The notes under the pieces are model-generated. The model ran no database searches. It saw nothing but the letters and a program-made list of their open reading frames with translations, and had not been told where the DNA came from. Positions 26,254 to 34,922 of a stretch of DNA of 64,000 nt are shown here, piece after piece. Numbering within the stretch: the first letter of the stretch is position 1; every line of letters begins with the position of its first letter. Made by a program: the position numbers and the translations under genes. Source of the DNA: Cognatiyoonia sediminum (GTDB lineage Bacteria; Pseudomonadota; Alphaproteobacteria; Rhodobacterales; Rhodobacteraceae); contig NZ_FQXB01000001.1 in assembly GCF_900129845.1 (NCBI RefSeq), positions 434,001 to 498,000 on the forward strand, in the 5' to 3' direction.

Positions 26254-27066
26254 ATGGCCGTCGGCGTATTTGATAGCGGATTAGGAGGCCTTACCGTCCT
26301 CAATGCAGTGCAAGACACACTGCCAGACCTTCCGTTGGTCTATTTCGCGGACAGCGCCCATGCGCCGTATGGCGTGCGCGACGCCGACGACATCTATGAT
26401 CTAACGACCTCTGCCGTTTCCCAGATGTTCGATCAGGGTTGCGATCTTGTGATTTTGGCCTGCAACACCGCCTCTGCGGCTGCTTTGCGGCGGATGCAGG
26501 AAGGCTGGGTGCCGAAGGACAAGCGGGTGCTTGGTGTCTTTGTGCCGATGATCGAAGCGCTGACAGAGCGCCAGTGGGGCGACAACTCCCCTCCGCGAGA
26601 GGTTGAGACAAAACATGTGGCGCTTTTTGCCACGCCCGCCACGGTGGCGAGTCGTGCGTTTCAGCGTGAGTTGGCGTTTCGGGCTATCGGTGTCGATGTA
26701 GAGGCGCAGGCCTGTGGTGGCGTTGTCGATGCGATTGAAGACGGTGATATGATCCTCGCGGAAGCGCTGGTGCGCAGCCATGTGGATGCGCTGAAACGAA
26801 AGATGCCCAAACCGGACGCAGCGATTTTGGGCTGTACGCATTATCCGCTGATGCACAAAACGTTCCAAGACGCGCTGGGCGCGGATGTGAAGGTTTTCAG
26901 TCAGGCGAACTTGGTTGGTGACAGTCTGAAGGACTATCTGGACCGCAGGCCAGAGTTTATCGGCGGCGGTGAGGGAACGACCTATCTAACCACGGGCGAT
27001 CCGCAGCGCGTGTCTGACCGTGCGACCCAATTTTTGCGACGAGACATCAGCTTTATCTCCGCATAA
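26254..27066 (+). CDS. murI: glutamate racemase
   Basis: Makes D-glutamate for peptidoglycan. The ATG at 26254 ([19 protein letters not shown]) is chosen over a TTG nine codons earlier because the family begins with this [10 protein letters not shown] strand. The two catalytic cysteines are in [12 protein letters not shown] and [10 protein letters not shown]. The 270-residue length is normal. It precedes argC by 54 bases and may share its transcript. Confidence 0.95.
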   Translation: MAVGVFDSGLGGLTVLNAVQDTLPDLPLVYFADSAHAPYGVRDADDIYDLTTSAVSQMFDQGCDLVILACNTASAAALRRMQEGWVPKDKRVLGVFVPMIEALTERQWGDNSPPREVETKHVALFATPATVASRAFQRELAFRAIGVDVEAQACGGVVDAIEDGDMILAEALVRSHVDALKRKMPKPDAAILGCTHYPLMHKTFQDALGADVKVFSQANLVGDSLKDYLDRRPEFIGGGEGTTYLTTGDPQRVSDRATQFLRRDISFISA

Positions 27067-27120
27067 TTGGCAGCCGCGGCTGTTTTCCTTACATACCCCT
27101 CTGAAGAAGGGATTCGAAGA

Positions 27121-28149
27121 ATGACTTACAACGTCGCCATCCTTGGCGCTTCTGGCTACACGGGCGCAGAGCTTGTCCGGTTGATCGCAACCCATCCGTC
27201 GCTGAAGATTGTCGGGCTCTCCGGCAATTCAAAAGCGGGTCTGAGCATGGCTCAGGTGTTTCCGCATTTGCGCCATTTGGACCTGCCGGTTCTGACCACG
27301 ATCGAAGATATGTCCTTTGACGGTGTTGATCTGGTGTTCTGCGCGCTGCCCCATGCGACATCGCAGAAAGTGATCTCTGGCTTGCCGCGTCACTTGAGGA
27401 TCGTGGACCTGTCCGCCGATTTCCGGCTGCGCGACCCGGCGGAGTATGAGAAATGGTATGGCAAGCCGCATTCAGCGGTCGAGATGCAGAAAGAGGCGGT
27501 TTATGGGCTGACCGAGTTTTACCGCGATGAGATTTCGCAGGCGCTATTGGTTGCAGGAACGGGATGCAATGCGGCGACGGGGCAATATGCCTTGCGGCCG
27601 TTGATTGCCGCTGGCGTGATTGATCTCGATAACATTATCATCGACCTGAAAGCGGCTGTTTCTGGCGCTGGGCGGGCGTTGAAAGAGAACTTGCTGCACG
27701 CCGAACTGTCCGAAGGCTATCACGCCTACGCTGTGGGCGGCACGCACCGGCATTTGGGCGAGTTTGATCAGGAGTTTTCGGCTGTAGCGGGGCGGCCCGT
27801 GCATGTGCAGTTCACACCGCACTTGGTTCCTGCGAACCGCGGGATTCTGGCGACTGTCTATGTGCAGGGTGATGTGGAGGCGATCTATGGTGCCTTAGAT
27901 GCTGCCTATGCGGAGGAGCCGTTTGTCACGGTGCTGCCGAAGGGTGAGGCACCGTCGACCAAACATATCCGCGCCAGCAACTTTTGCCACATCGGTGTGG
28001 TCGCTGACCGCGTTTCGGGCCGTGTGATGGTGATTGCCGCGCTTGATAACCTGACGAAAGGTTCATCTGGGCAGGCCTTGCAGAACGCCAATCTGATGTT
28101 AGGTCTGCCAGAGACGGAAGGATTGATGTTGGCCCCGGTGTTCCCGTGA
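27121..28149 (+). CDS. argC: N-acetyl-gamma-glutamyl-phosphate reductase
   Basis: NADPH-dependent third step of arginine synthesis. The 342-residue protein starts [20 protein letters not shown] at 27121, with a purine-rich ribosome site in AGAAGGGATTCGAAGA. The catalytic Cys lies in [15 protein letters not shown], the variant active-site motif of this alphaproteobacterial subgroup rather than [23 protein letters not shown] and [19 protein letters not shown] are present. Its stop overlaps the ccmE GTG start. Confidence 0.95.
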   Translation: MTYNVAILGASGYTGAELVRLIATHPSLKIVGLSGNSKAGLSMAQVFPHLRHLDLPVLTTIEDMSFDGVDLVFCALPHATSQKVISGLPRHLRIVDLSADFRLRDPAEYEKWYGKPHSAVEMQKEAVYGLTEFYRDEISQALLVAGTGCNAATGQYALRPLIAAGVIDLDNIIIDLKAAVSGAGRALKENLLHAELSEGYHAYAVGGTHRHLGEFDQEFSAVAGRPVHVQFTPHLVPANRGILATVYVQGDVEAIYGALDAAYAEEPFVTVLPKGEAPSTKHIRASNFCHIGVVADRVSGRVMVIAALDNLTKGSSGQALQNANLMLGLPETEGLMLAPVFP

Positions 28150-28592
28150 AATCGCTCAAAAAACAAAGACGCATTCAGATTATCATCGTCGCCTTCTTCG
28201 CGTTGGTGATCTCAACCGCGCTTATTGGTTATGCGATGCGGGATGGGATCAACTTTTTCTACTCGCCGACTCAAGTGACAGAGAATCCGCCAAGCCCAAC
28301 GGAGGTGTTTCGGATTGGTGGACTTGTAGAAGAAGGATCGATCCAGCGCGGTGAAGGGACGGAAGTGTCGTTTCGTGTGACGGACGGGATCAATGCCGTA
28401 CCGGTAACTTACGATGGCATTCTACCGGACCTGTTTGAAGAAAATCAGGGGATGGTCGGGCAAGGTCGCTACGTGAACGGTACCTTTGAAGCGTTTGAAA
28501 TCCTGGCAAAACACGATGAAGAATATATCCCGAAAGAAGTGCTCGACGTGTTGAAGGAAAACGGAACTTACGTCGAACCGGACGGTGCCTAG
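28146..28592 (+). CDS. ccmE: cytochrome c maturation heme chaperone CcmE
   Basis: Periplasmic, membrane-anchored protein that binds heme covalently and hands it to CcmF. It starts with GTG at 28146, overlapping the argC stop by four bases (GTGA). One N-terminal transmembrane helix ([20 protein letters not shown]) is followed by an OB-fold domain ([20 protein letters not shown]). The heme-binding His123 and Tyr127 form the HxxxY motif in AKHDEEYIP. ccmF and ccmH lie further downstream, but a GTA-type lysis cassette is placed between. Confidence 0.95.
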   Translation: MKSLKKQRRIQIIIVAFFALVISTALIGYAMRDGINFFYSPTQVTENPPSPTEVFRIGGLVEEGSIQRGEGTEVSFRVTDGINAVPVTYDGILPDLFEENQGMVGQGRYVNGTFEAFEILAKHDEEYIPKEVLDVLKENGTYVEPDGA

Positions 28593-28647
28593 CAACAGCC
28601 TTAACCATTAGGCGGCAAGCTTTCTGCGATAAGTGCAGTAGGCGTGA

Positions 28648-29259
28648 ATGCCAACCGTTCGAGAGATTGCCGAAGAGATTGTGCGCCGTGAGGGCGGCTA
28701 TGTGAATGATACTGACGATCCGGGCGGAGCGACGAACCACGGTGTGACGATCCACACGATGCGTCGACTTGGGCTTGATCTGGATGGCGACGGGCGTGTG
28801 ACGGCGGATGATGTGAAGGTTTTGCCGCGTGATACGGCGATCAACATCTTTATCGATCACTACTTTCACGGGCCACGGATCGATGCGCTGCCAGAAACGC
28901 TTCGCGCATCGGTGTTTGATATGTATGTCAATGCTGGCAGTCATACTGTGCAAATTTTACAGCGTGTTTTCAATCAGATGCGGATTGAAGTTACTGTCGA
29001 TGGGGTGATTGGCCCACAAACGATTGCGGCGGCAGAGCGTGCCTTTCAGGCGGCGCCGGATCATCTGGTTGATGCTTACGGAATTGCGCGGCGCAATTAC
29101 TACTACGACCTTGCGGATCGGCGCGTGGCGTCGCGCAAATACGCGCGCAGGCGCGATGGGGGCAAAGGTGGTTGGATTCGTCGAGCGGAGGAATTCATAG
29201 CACCGAAATACCATCTGACTGCAGAGCAGCACCAAGCGAGGGTGGCGTCATGGGGTTAG
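28648..29259 (+). CDS. GTA/phage-type endolysin, glycoside hydrolase 108 family
   Basis: A 203-residue peptidoglycan hydrolase. The GH108 domain (about 5-95) has the signature VRREGGYVNDTDDPGGATNH with the catalytic Glu at 15. The C-terminal peptidoglycan-binding type 3 domain (about 97-185) reads SVFDMYVNAGSHTVQILQRV and VDGVIGPQTIAAAERAFQ. There is no signal peptide, so it needs a holin to reach the wall. The holin gene overlaps its stop. In Rhodobacter capsulatus an endolysin of this kind (rcc00555) with its holin (rcc00556) releases gene transfer agent particles. Here the pair lies inside the ccm genes. Confidence 0.88.
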   Translation: MPTVREIAEEIVRREGGYVNDTDDPGGATNHGVTIHTMRRLGLDLDGDGRVTADDVKVLPRDTAINIFIDHYFHGPRIDALPETLRASVFDMYVNAGSHTVQILQRVFNQMRIEVTVDGVIGPQTIAAAERAFQAAPDHLVDAYGIARRNYYYDLADRRVASRKYARRRDGGKGGWIRRAEEFIAPKYHLTAEQHQARVASWG

Positions 29260-29744
29260 TCGGGCGGTTGATGACGATGATTTTCGGCGACGGGCGCAAC
29301 GTGATCGCGGAAACGGCTGAGGTGTTTCGTGTGAACTCGGAACAGGCGGATCAAAGTGCGACTGATGTGACTAAAGCGACGTTGGCGCAGTTTGCGGCCG
29401 AGTTTGCACATCCGCGAAAGGGGCTGTTTGATCGTGTGATCGACGGGATCAACCGGTTGCCACGGCCTATGCTGGCCTTGGGCACCATTGCTTTGTTCGT
29501 CACCGCGATGTTTGATCCGGTTTGGTTTGCCAGCCGGATGGAGGGCGTGGCGCTGGTGCCGGAGCCGCTTTGGTGGTTGATGGGGGCGATTGTGAGTTTC
29601 TACTTTGGTGCTCGCCATCAAGCAAAAGGGCAGGATTTCAGCGCTGTCGCGGAAACTTTGAGCGCGTCCGAGTTGTTAAAGCCGAAAGAACCGCAAGCCC
29701 CAGACAATCCTGCCTTGGCGGATTGGGAGGCGAAGAATGGATAA
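29250..29744 (+). CDS. GTA-type holin (3TM family)
   Basis: A 164-residue membrane protein that starts at the ATG at 29250, overlapping the endolysin stop by 10 bases. It has an amphipathic N-terminus (MGLVGRLMTMIFGDGRNVIA) and hydrophobic helices RPMLALGTIALFVTAMF and EPLWWLMGAIVSFYFGARHQ, followed by a charged tail with LKPKEPQAP. The arrangement and neighbour match the GTA_holin_3TM family, which permeabilises the inner membrane to let the endolysin out. Membrane topology is read by eye. Confidence 0.82.
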   Translation: MGLVGRLMTMIFGDGRNVIAETAEVFRVNSEQADQSATDVTKATLAQFAAEFAHPRKGLFDRVIDGINRLPRPMLALGTIALFVTAMFDPVWFASRMEGVALVPEPLWWLMGAIVSFYFGARHQAKGQDFSAVAETLSASELLKPKEPQAPDNPALADWEAKNG

Positions 29745-29943
29745 TGATTGGCATCTCAAAGTGGATGAGCGGTTGGCGGCTTTGGAAACGCGTAACGCTG
29801 TTGATGAGGTGCATCGGCTGAACGTGACAGAGCGTTTGTCTGCGATTGAGGACACATTGAAATGGGTCGTTCGGTTGATGATCGGCGGGTTGATCGTTGC
29901 CGGACTGACCTATGCGCTGAACGGAGGGTTGTCGCTGCCATAA
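29737..29943 (+). CDS. small coiled-coil/membrane protein of the lysis cassette
   Basis: Sixty-eight residues starting MDNDWHLKVDERLAALETRN, overlapping the holin stop by eight bases. The first half is a charged helix with heptads (DERLAALETRNAVDEVHRLN), the second half one transmembrane helix (WVVRLMIGGLIVAGLTYAL). This layout is like XhlA-type hemolysin/holin accessory proteins. It also recalls small GTA proteins such as the RCAP_rcc01685 family, but I cannot confirm either. The overlaps show that it belongs to the endolysin-holin unit. Confidence 0.72.
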   Translation: MDNDWHLKVDERLAALETRNAVDEVHRLNVTERLSAIEDTLKWVVRLMIGGLIVAGLTYALNGGLSLP

Positions 29944-30006
29944 TGTCGCGTTGAAAAACGCGTGTGGGGCATGTCCGAACCGGTTTGACTGCGCTATATC
30001 AGGGGC

Positions 30007-31971
30007 ATGTTGATCGAGCTTGCCCATTTCTGTTTGATTCTGGCCTTCGCCATTTCCATCGTGCAAATGATCGTTCCCTTGGTGGGCGCGCATAAGAATT
30101 GGCGTGGGTGGATGGCTTTGGCGGAACCTGCGGCGACGTCTCAGGTCATTTTAGTTGGCTTTGCCTTTGCCGTGCTGACATGGGCTTTTGTTGTCTCGGA
30201 TTTTTCGGTCCAGCTGGTCTATCTGAATTCTCACACGGACAAGCCGTTGATCTATAAGATCAGTGGTGTTTGGGGGAACCATGAAGGGTCACTCCTACTT
30301 TGGGTGCTGATCCTTGCGATTTTCGGGGCCTGTGCAGCGTGGTTTGGTGATGACCTGCCGGCGCGCTTGAAGGCGCGCGTTTTGGCGGTTCAGGCCGCGG
30401 TTTCGGTTGCGTTTTATGCCTTCATCATCTTCACTTCGAACCCCTTTGTCCGGCTGGAATTCGCGCCGCTGAACGGCCGCGATTTGAACCCATTGTTGCA
30501 AGACCCCGGCTTGGCATTTCACCCGCCGCTTTTGTATTTGGGGTATGTGGGCCTAAGCATGACGTTCTCATTCGCAGTGGCCGCCTTGATCGAAGGAAAG
30601 GTTGATGCGGCGTGGGGGCGGTGGGTGCGCCCTTGGACCTTGGCCGCTTGGATGTTCCTCACCGTGGGCATCGCGCTTGGCTCTTGGTGGGCGTACTATG
30701 AGCTCGGTTGGGGCGGCTTCTGGTTCTGGGATCCGGTGGAAAACGCGAGCTTTATGCCGTGGCTCTTTGCGGCGGCTTTGCTGCATTCCGCCATTGTTGT
30801 GGAAAAACGCGAAGCATTGAAAAGCTGGACGATACTGCTGGCGATCCTTGCGTTCGGGTTCTCGCTCTTGGGTACGTTTATTGTAAGGTCAGGCGTCCTG
30901 ACCTCGGTACATGCTTTTGCGAATGATCCAGAGCGCGGGGTTTATATCCTCGCGATTATGGTGATCTTCACAGGCGGATCGTTGGCCTTGTTTGCGATCC
31001 GGTCTGCGGCGTTGGAAGCTAAAGGCGCGTTCGGGATTGTGAGCCGCGAAAGCGCCTTGGTTTTGAACAATATCCTGCTCGCCGTGAGTGCGTTTGTCGT
31101 GTTCATCGGGACAATGTGGCCGTTGATCGCCGAAATGGCGACAGGGCGGGTTTTGTCCGTGGGGCCGCCGTTCTTTAACGCAGCCTTCACGCCGTTCATG
31201 ATCGCTTTGGCGCTGGCGCTGCCGATTGGGTCAATGCTGGCCTGGAAGCGCGGGTCGATCAAACGCACAGCGAAGAGCCTTGTGGGTTGGGCGGTTTTGG
31301 CTGTTGCGATTGGATTGCTCGCCTATGCGGTGCAAACAGGGCGATCTGCATTGGGGCCGGTCGGAATGGCTCTTGGCGTTTGGGTTGTGGGCGGTGCGTT
31401 GACGGATTTGTGGTCACGGACAGGGCGCGGCGGTGTGCCGGATCGGGTCCGGCGTTTGCGTCGGTTGCCACGGGCGGACTGGGGCAAAGCCTTGGCACAT
31501 TTCGGAATTGGTGTGACCTTCCTTGGCGTCGCTGGCATTCTTGCTCGGGAGACTGAGGACATTCGCGTCGCGCAGATTGGCGAAAGCTATCAGGTTGGAG
31601 CGTATGAGGTAACGCTTGCCGATGTGCGGCAGGAACGCGGGCCGAATTATGTGACGACGATCGCTGATGTTGCGATTGAGAGGGGCGGGCAGAGTTATGT
31701 CTTGCAGCCGGAGAAGCGGTTTTATCCGGTCGCCCAGATGCCAACGACGGAAGCCGCGATCCGCAATGGGTTCCTGCGGGACGTTTATGCTGTGATTGGT
31801 GATCCGCAAGAGGGCGGTGGCTATGCTGTTCGACTTTATATCAAACCGCTGGCCAATTGGATTTGGGGCGGCTGCATTTTGATGGCGCTTGGCGGATTGC
31901 TGTCACTGTCTGATCGTCGTCTGCGTGTCGCTGCGGGTGCGGCGAAGGCAAAAACGGTGCCTGCTGAATGA
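30007..31971 (+). CDS. ccmF: heme lyase / cytochrome c maturation protein CcmF
   Basis: Large inner-membrane protein that attaches heme from CcmE to apocytochrome c. The 654-residue protein has many transmembrane helices from residue 5 on and the WWD-domain region GVWGNHEGSLLLWVLIL and WAYYELGWGGFWFWDPVENA. A periplasmic domain lies near the C-terminus (YQVGAYEVTLADVRQERGPN). Conserved histidines can be seen around LLHSAIV and TSVHAFANDPERG. Its stop overlaps the ccmH start (ATGA). Confidence 0.95.
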   Translation: MLIELAHFCLILAFAISIVQMIVPLVGAHKNWRGWMALAEPAATSQVILVGFAFAVLTWAFVVSDFSVQLVYLNSHTDKPLIYKISGVWGNHEGSLLLWVLILAIFGACAAWFGDDLPARLKARVLAVQAAVSVAFYAFIIFTSNPFVRLEFAPLNGRDLNPLLQDPGLAFHPPLLYLGYVGLSMTFSFAVAALIEGKVDAAWGRWVRPWTLAAWMFLTVGIALGSWWAYYELGWGGFWFWDPVENASFMPWLFAAALLHSAIVVEKREALKSWTILLAILAFGFSLLGTFIVRSGVLTSVHAFANDPERGVYILAIMVIFTGGSLALFAIRSAALEAKGAFGIVSRESALVLNNILLAVSAFVVFIGTMWPLIAEMATGRVLSVGPPFFNAAFTPFMIALALALPIGSMLAWKRGSIKRTAKSLVGWAVLAVAIGLLAYAVQTGRSALGPVGMALGVWVVGGALTDLWSRTGRGGVPDRVRRLRRLPRADWGKALAHFGIGVTFLGVAGILARETEDIRVAQIGESYQVGAYEVTLADVRQERGPNYVTTIADVAIERGGQSYVLQPEKRFYPVAQMPTTEAAIRNGFLRDVYAVIGDPQEGGGYAVRLYIKPLANWIWGGCILMALGGLLSLSDRRLRVAAGAAKAKTVPAE

Positions 31972-32411
31972 GGTGGCTGGCGATCGCATTGATGCTTTGG
32001 GCGGCACCGCTTTGGGCGGTTGAGCCGAATGAGATGCTGGATGATCCGGCTCTGGAAGAGCGCGCGCGAGAGATTTCGCAGCTAGTGCGCTGCCCGGTCT
32101 GTCAAAACGAGAGCATCGATGAATCCCATGCTACCGTTGCGCGCGATCTTCGGGTGATCATTCGTGAGCGTTTGGTTGCTGGCGACACGGATCAGCAGGT
32201 TCTGGATTATCTGTCGGCGCGATTTGGCGAATTTGTTTTGCTGACACCACCGCGAGACGGGGCAAATCTGATTTTGTGGCTGGCCGCACCAGCCATGTTT
32301 TTGGTGGCGCTTGGGATCGGTTGGGCAGCGATCCAGCGGAAGCCCAAAGCCGCAGATGAAGGGCTCAGCCAAGACGAACAAGCCGAATTGGACAAAATTC
32401 TCAATTCGTGA
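31968..32411 (+). CDS. ccmH: cytochrome c maturation thiol-oxidoreductase CcmH
   Basis: Keeps the CXXCH cysteines of apocytochrome c reduced for heme attachment. The 147-residue protein has a signal sequence (MRWLAIALMLWAAPLWAVEP), the redox motif RCPVCQNESIDES with Cys42 and Cys45, and one C-terminal transmembrane helix (LILWLAAPAMFLVALGIGWA). It overlaps ccmF by four bases. It is the short, single-domain form without the TPR part. Confidence 0.95.
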   Translation: MRWLAIALMLWAAPLWAVEPNEMLDDPALEERAREISQLVRCPVCQNESIDESHATVARDLRVIIRERLVAGDTDQQVLDYLSARFGEFVLLTPPRDGANLILWLAAPAMFLVALGIGWAAIQRKPKAADEGLSQDEQAELDKILNS

Positions 32412-32482
32412 CGCTGTGTAGGGGTTTTCTAAACTGACCGGTTCACTAGATTGAGCGTAAGATTACCGAAGGGACCCATTTC

Positions 32483-33259
32483 ATGCAGTATCAGGCCATT
32501 TCTTACGTCAACCGCACCGGTGTCGGCGTTATTACGTTGAACCGGGCGGAGGTGATGAACGCATTGAATACGCAGATGCGTGCAGAGATTACCCATGCGG
32601 TGAAAGCAGCCGAGCAAGAGGCGCGGGTGCTGGTGATCACCGGCCGCGGCAAGGCGTTCTGTTCTGGTCAGGATTTGGGCGACGGGGGAAACGCCGCGCG
32701 GTTGGATTTGGAGCGGACCTTGCGGGATGAATATGTGCCGATGTTGAAGGCCATTTTCGACTGTAAAATTCCGACGATCAGCGCTGTGAACGGCCCTGCG
32801 GCGGGAGCAGGGGCAAACCTTGCATTGGCTGCGGATGTGGTGATCGCGAGCGAGGATGCGTATTTTGTGCAAGCCTTTACGCGTATCGGTCTGATCCCTG
32901 ATGCAGGCGGCACGTGGATGCTGCCGCGCCAGATTGGCATGGCGCGGGCCATGGGCGCATCGCTTTTTGCGGATAAAGTGAGCGCGAAGCAAGCGGCTGA
33001 TTGGGGCATGATCTACGAGACCGCACCGGCAGAGGAATTTGCACGGCATTGGCAGGCACGCGCAGCCCAACTGGCGCAAGGGCCGACGGAGACTTACCGG
33101 TACGTGAAAGACGCGCTTCATGCGGCTTACGATAATGATCTTGATGGGCAATTGGCGCTGGAAGCGAAATTGCAGGGGAAGTGCGGCAAGACCCGTGACT
33201 TCAAAGAGGGCGTGGTCGCCTTCCTAGAAAAGCGACCAGCTGTTTTTGAGGGACGTTAA
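32483..33259 (+). CDS. paaG: enoyl-CoA hydratase/isomerase family protein, probable PaaG
   Basis: Crotonase-fold enzyme of 258 residues, most like 2-(1,2-epoxy-1,2-dihydrophenyl)acetyl-CoA isomerase of phenylacetate catabolism. Motifs are FCSGQDLGDGG (CoA/oxyanion), NGPAAGAGANLALAADVVIA, and TRIGLIPDAGGTWMLPR with the catalytic Asp of PaaG-type isomerases. No other phenylacetate genes are in the window, so the substrate is inferred from sequence likeness alone; a generic enoyl-CoA hydratase is the alternative. It follows ccmH after 71 bases. Confidence 0.78.
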   Translation: MQYQAISYVNRTGVGVITLNRAEVMNALNTQMRAEITHAVKAAEQEARVLVITGRGKAFCSGQDLGDGGNAARLDLERTLRDEYVPMLKAIFDCKIPTISAVNGPAAGAGANLALAADVVIASEDAYFVQAFTRIGLIPDAGGTWMLPRQIGMARAMGASLFADKVSAKQAADWGMIYETAPAEEFARHWQARAAQLAQGPTETYRYVKDALHAAYDNDLDGQLALEAKLQGKCGKTRDFKEGVVAFLEKRPAVFEGR

Positions 33260-33268
33260 TGCCTAGAG

Positions 33269-33841
33269 TTAGAGAGCCTCGCCAAACGCAGGGCGGGTGC
33301 CTGCATTATCTGGGTTGGCCTGTGACCGAAGAACGCGTTCGGATAGCACTCGAATGACCTGGCGCGCCTCCGGCGAGGGGCTTTGTTCAATCCGCCGGTA
33401 GGTGGCACCGTCGAGTGTTCGGGTGACAAGCTTATGCTCGATCAAAGATCGGCGCAGCAGGACGTGATCGCCGAAGCGTTCAGCACTTCGTAGGATGTCA
33501 TTCACCTGAGGCTCCGACAGATCGGTCTTTGAGGGTAACCGGCTCCAAAACCACGCCATGCAGAGGGCTTGGACGGAGGTTTTCTTGGGCCAACGCAACA
33601 TCTGCCCAGTATCGTCGAAGACGCGCAACGCGTCATGGATACGACGCTCTGCCTCCTTCGACAGGTCGGGGTCTGCTTGGACCTCAGCTTTGAGATGCTG
33701 ATGATTGCGATAGCCTGCTGACTTCGCAATCAAGCTCAGGAGTTGAGCGTGGCTCGGCTCTTCAGTGGGCCAGTGTTTTCGTAGGGTCTGCGCAAAGGCA
33801 GACACGTCCTCGATCACGAGGGGAAGGGGGGACCGGGTCAT
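33269..33841 (-). CDS. DUF2087-domain protein
   Basis: A 190-residue soluble protein. The ATG at 33841 (MTRSPLPLVIEDVSAFAQTL) has GGAGAG just before it and is preferred over one four codons upstream. The N-terminal part holds SHAQLLSLIAKSAGYRNHQH, a motif seen in glyoxalase-superfamily related proteins. The C-terminal half is DUF2087: MLRWPKKTSVQALCMAWFW, SEPQVNDILRSAERFGDHVL and LRRSLIEHKLVTRTLDGATY. DUF2087 resembles winged-helix modules of transcription factors. Function unknown. Confidence 0.78.
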   Translation of the reverse strand: MTRSPLPLVIEDVSAFAQTLRKHWPTEEPSHAQLLSLIAKSAGYRNHQHLKAEVQADPDLSKEAERRIHDALRVFDDTGQMLRWPKKTSVQALCMAWFWSRLPSKTDLSEPQVNDILRSAERFGDHVLLRRSLIEHKLVTRTLDGATYRRIEQSPSPEARQVIRVLSERVLRSQANPDNAGTRPAFGEAL

Positions 33842-34026
33842 GTATCTCTCCATTCAGACGCATGGATGGGGTCGAGAGCTGCCCTTGTCGACCGAAGCGT
33901 CATGGGATGACGGTCCGAACGTTTGAATGACAGGTTTAGCGTGGCCCTGATGGGCTGGCAGCGTCTAGGTGTCCTGTCGACCTGTGAGGCGGTCTAGACG
34001 GGTTTCCGTTGTAAAGCAAGAATGGC

Positions 34027-34806
34027 TTATGCGGCGAGGTCGACCCAGACGGGGACGTGATCGGACGGTCTTTCACGGCCTCTGACCTCTGCTTCGATCC
34101 AACAGGAGTTGAGCAGATCGGCGCATTGAGGGGTGAGCAGAAAGTGGTCGATGCGGATGCCGTCGTTGCGATCCCATGCGCCGGCTTGGTAGTCCCAAAA
34201 AGAATAATGCCCGTCACCGTGGGTGGTGGCGCGGAACGCTTCGGTAAAGCCCAGGTTCAGGATACGGCGATAGCTTTCGCGGCTCTCCATTCGATACAGC
34301 GCATCTTCGGTCCAAGCCTCAGGGCGTTTGGCGTCTTCGGCCTGTGGGATGATGTTGTAGTCGCCGCACATCAAGGCGGGTTGTTCTTCGGCGAGGAGGG
34401 CTTCGGCGCGGGCTTTCAGGCGCTCCATCCACGCAAGTTTGTAGTCGTATTTCGGGCCTGGGGCGGGGTTGCCATTGGGGAGGTAAAGGCCGCAAACGCG
34501 CACCGGTGTATCACCCATCACGGTGGCTTCGATCCAGCGGGCTTGTTCATCGCTCTCGTCGCCCGGCAGGCCGCGAGTGACGTCCTCAAGCGGGAGTTTG
34601 GAAAAAATCGCGACGCCGTTGAAGCCCTTTTGCCCGTGGGTTTCCACGCGATAGCCAAGGTCTTCGAAATGTTCACGGGGGAAGGCTTCATCAACCGATT
34701 TGATCTCTTGTAGCACGGCGACGTCGGGTTGGCTTTCATTGAGCCAGTCGGTTAGCGCGCCGATACGGGCTTTGACGCCGTTGATATTGAAGGTCGCAAT
34801 TTTCAT
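34027..34806 (-). CDS. xth: exodeoxyribonuclease III
   Basis: AP endonuclease and 3'-5' exonuclease of base excision repair. The 259-residue protein starts MKIATFNINGVKARIGALTD, with the metal-binding Glu in LQEIKSVDEAFP, GLYLPNGNP, MCGDYNIIPQAED, and the catalytic His in PSDHVPVWVDL at the C-terminus. All expected motifs of the endonuclease/exonuclease/phosphatase fold are present. It is divergent from a LysR gene. Confidence 0.95.
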   Translation of the reverse strand: MKIATFNINGVKARIGALTDWLNESQPDVAVLQEIKSVDEAFPREHFEDLGYRVETHGQKGFNGVAIFSKLPLEDVTRGLPGDESDEQARWIEATVMGDTPVRVCGLYLPNGNPAPGPKYDYKLAWMERLKARAEALLAEEQPALMCGDYNIIPQAEDAKRPEAWTEDALYRMESRESYRRILNLGFTEAFRATTHGDGHYSFWDYQAGAWDRNDGIRIDHFLLTPQCADLLNSCWIEAEVRGRERPSDHVPVWVDLAA

Positions 34807-34890
34807 GGCTCATCCCCTTTGGCATCCGTTGTGACGGAAGCGATTGGGAAGCTCAAGTTCGCATTGCTTTGGGGACTCGGATAAGGCACG

Positions 34891-34904
34891 TTTGATTAGT
34901 CAAA
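34891..34904. promoter_or_regulatory. inverted repeat upstream of the LysR gene
   Basis: TTTGATTAGTCAAA has perfect 5-base arms (TTTGA/TCAAA). It ends 18 bases before the LysR start and could be its autoregulatory site. Weak evidence on its own. Confidence 0.3.
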
Positions 34905-34922
34905 TTTATCGTTGGTGAAGAT

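Noticed and set aside
27072-27090. CAGCCGCGGCTG followed by TTTT as a terminator between murI and argC
   Set aside because: The palindrome has no loop, so the usable stem is only about four pairs; argC has its ribosome site shortly after, so read-through is more likely.
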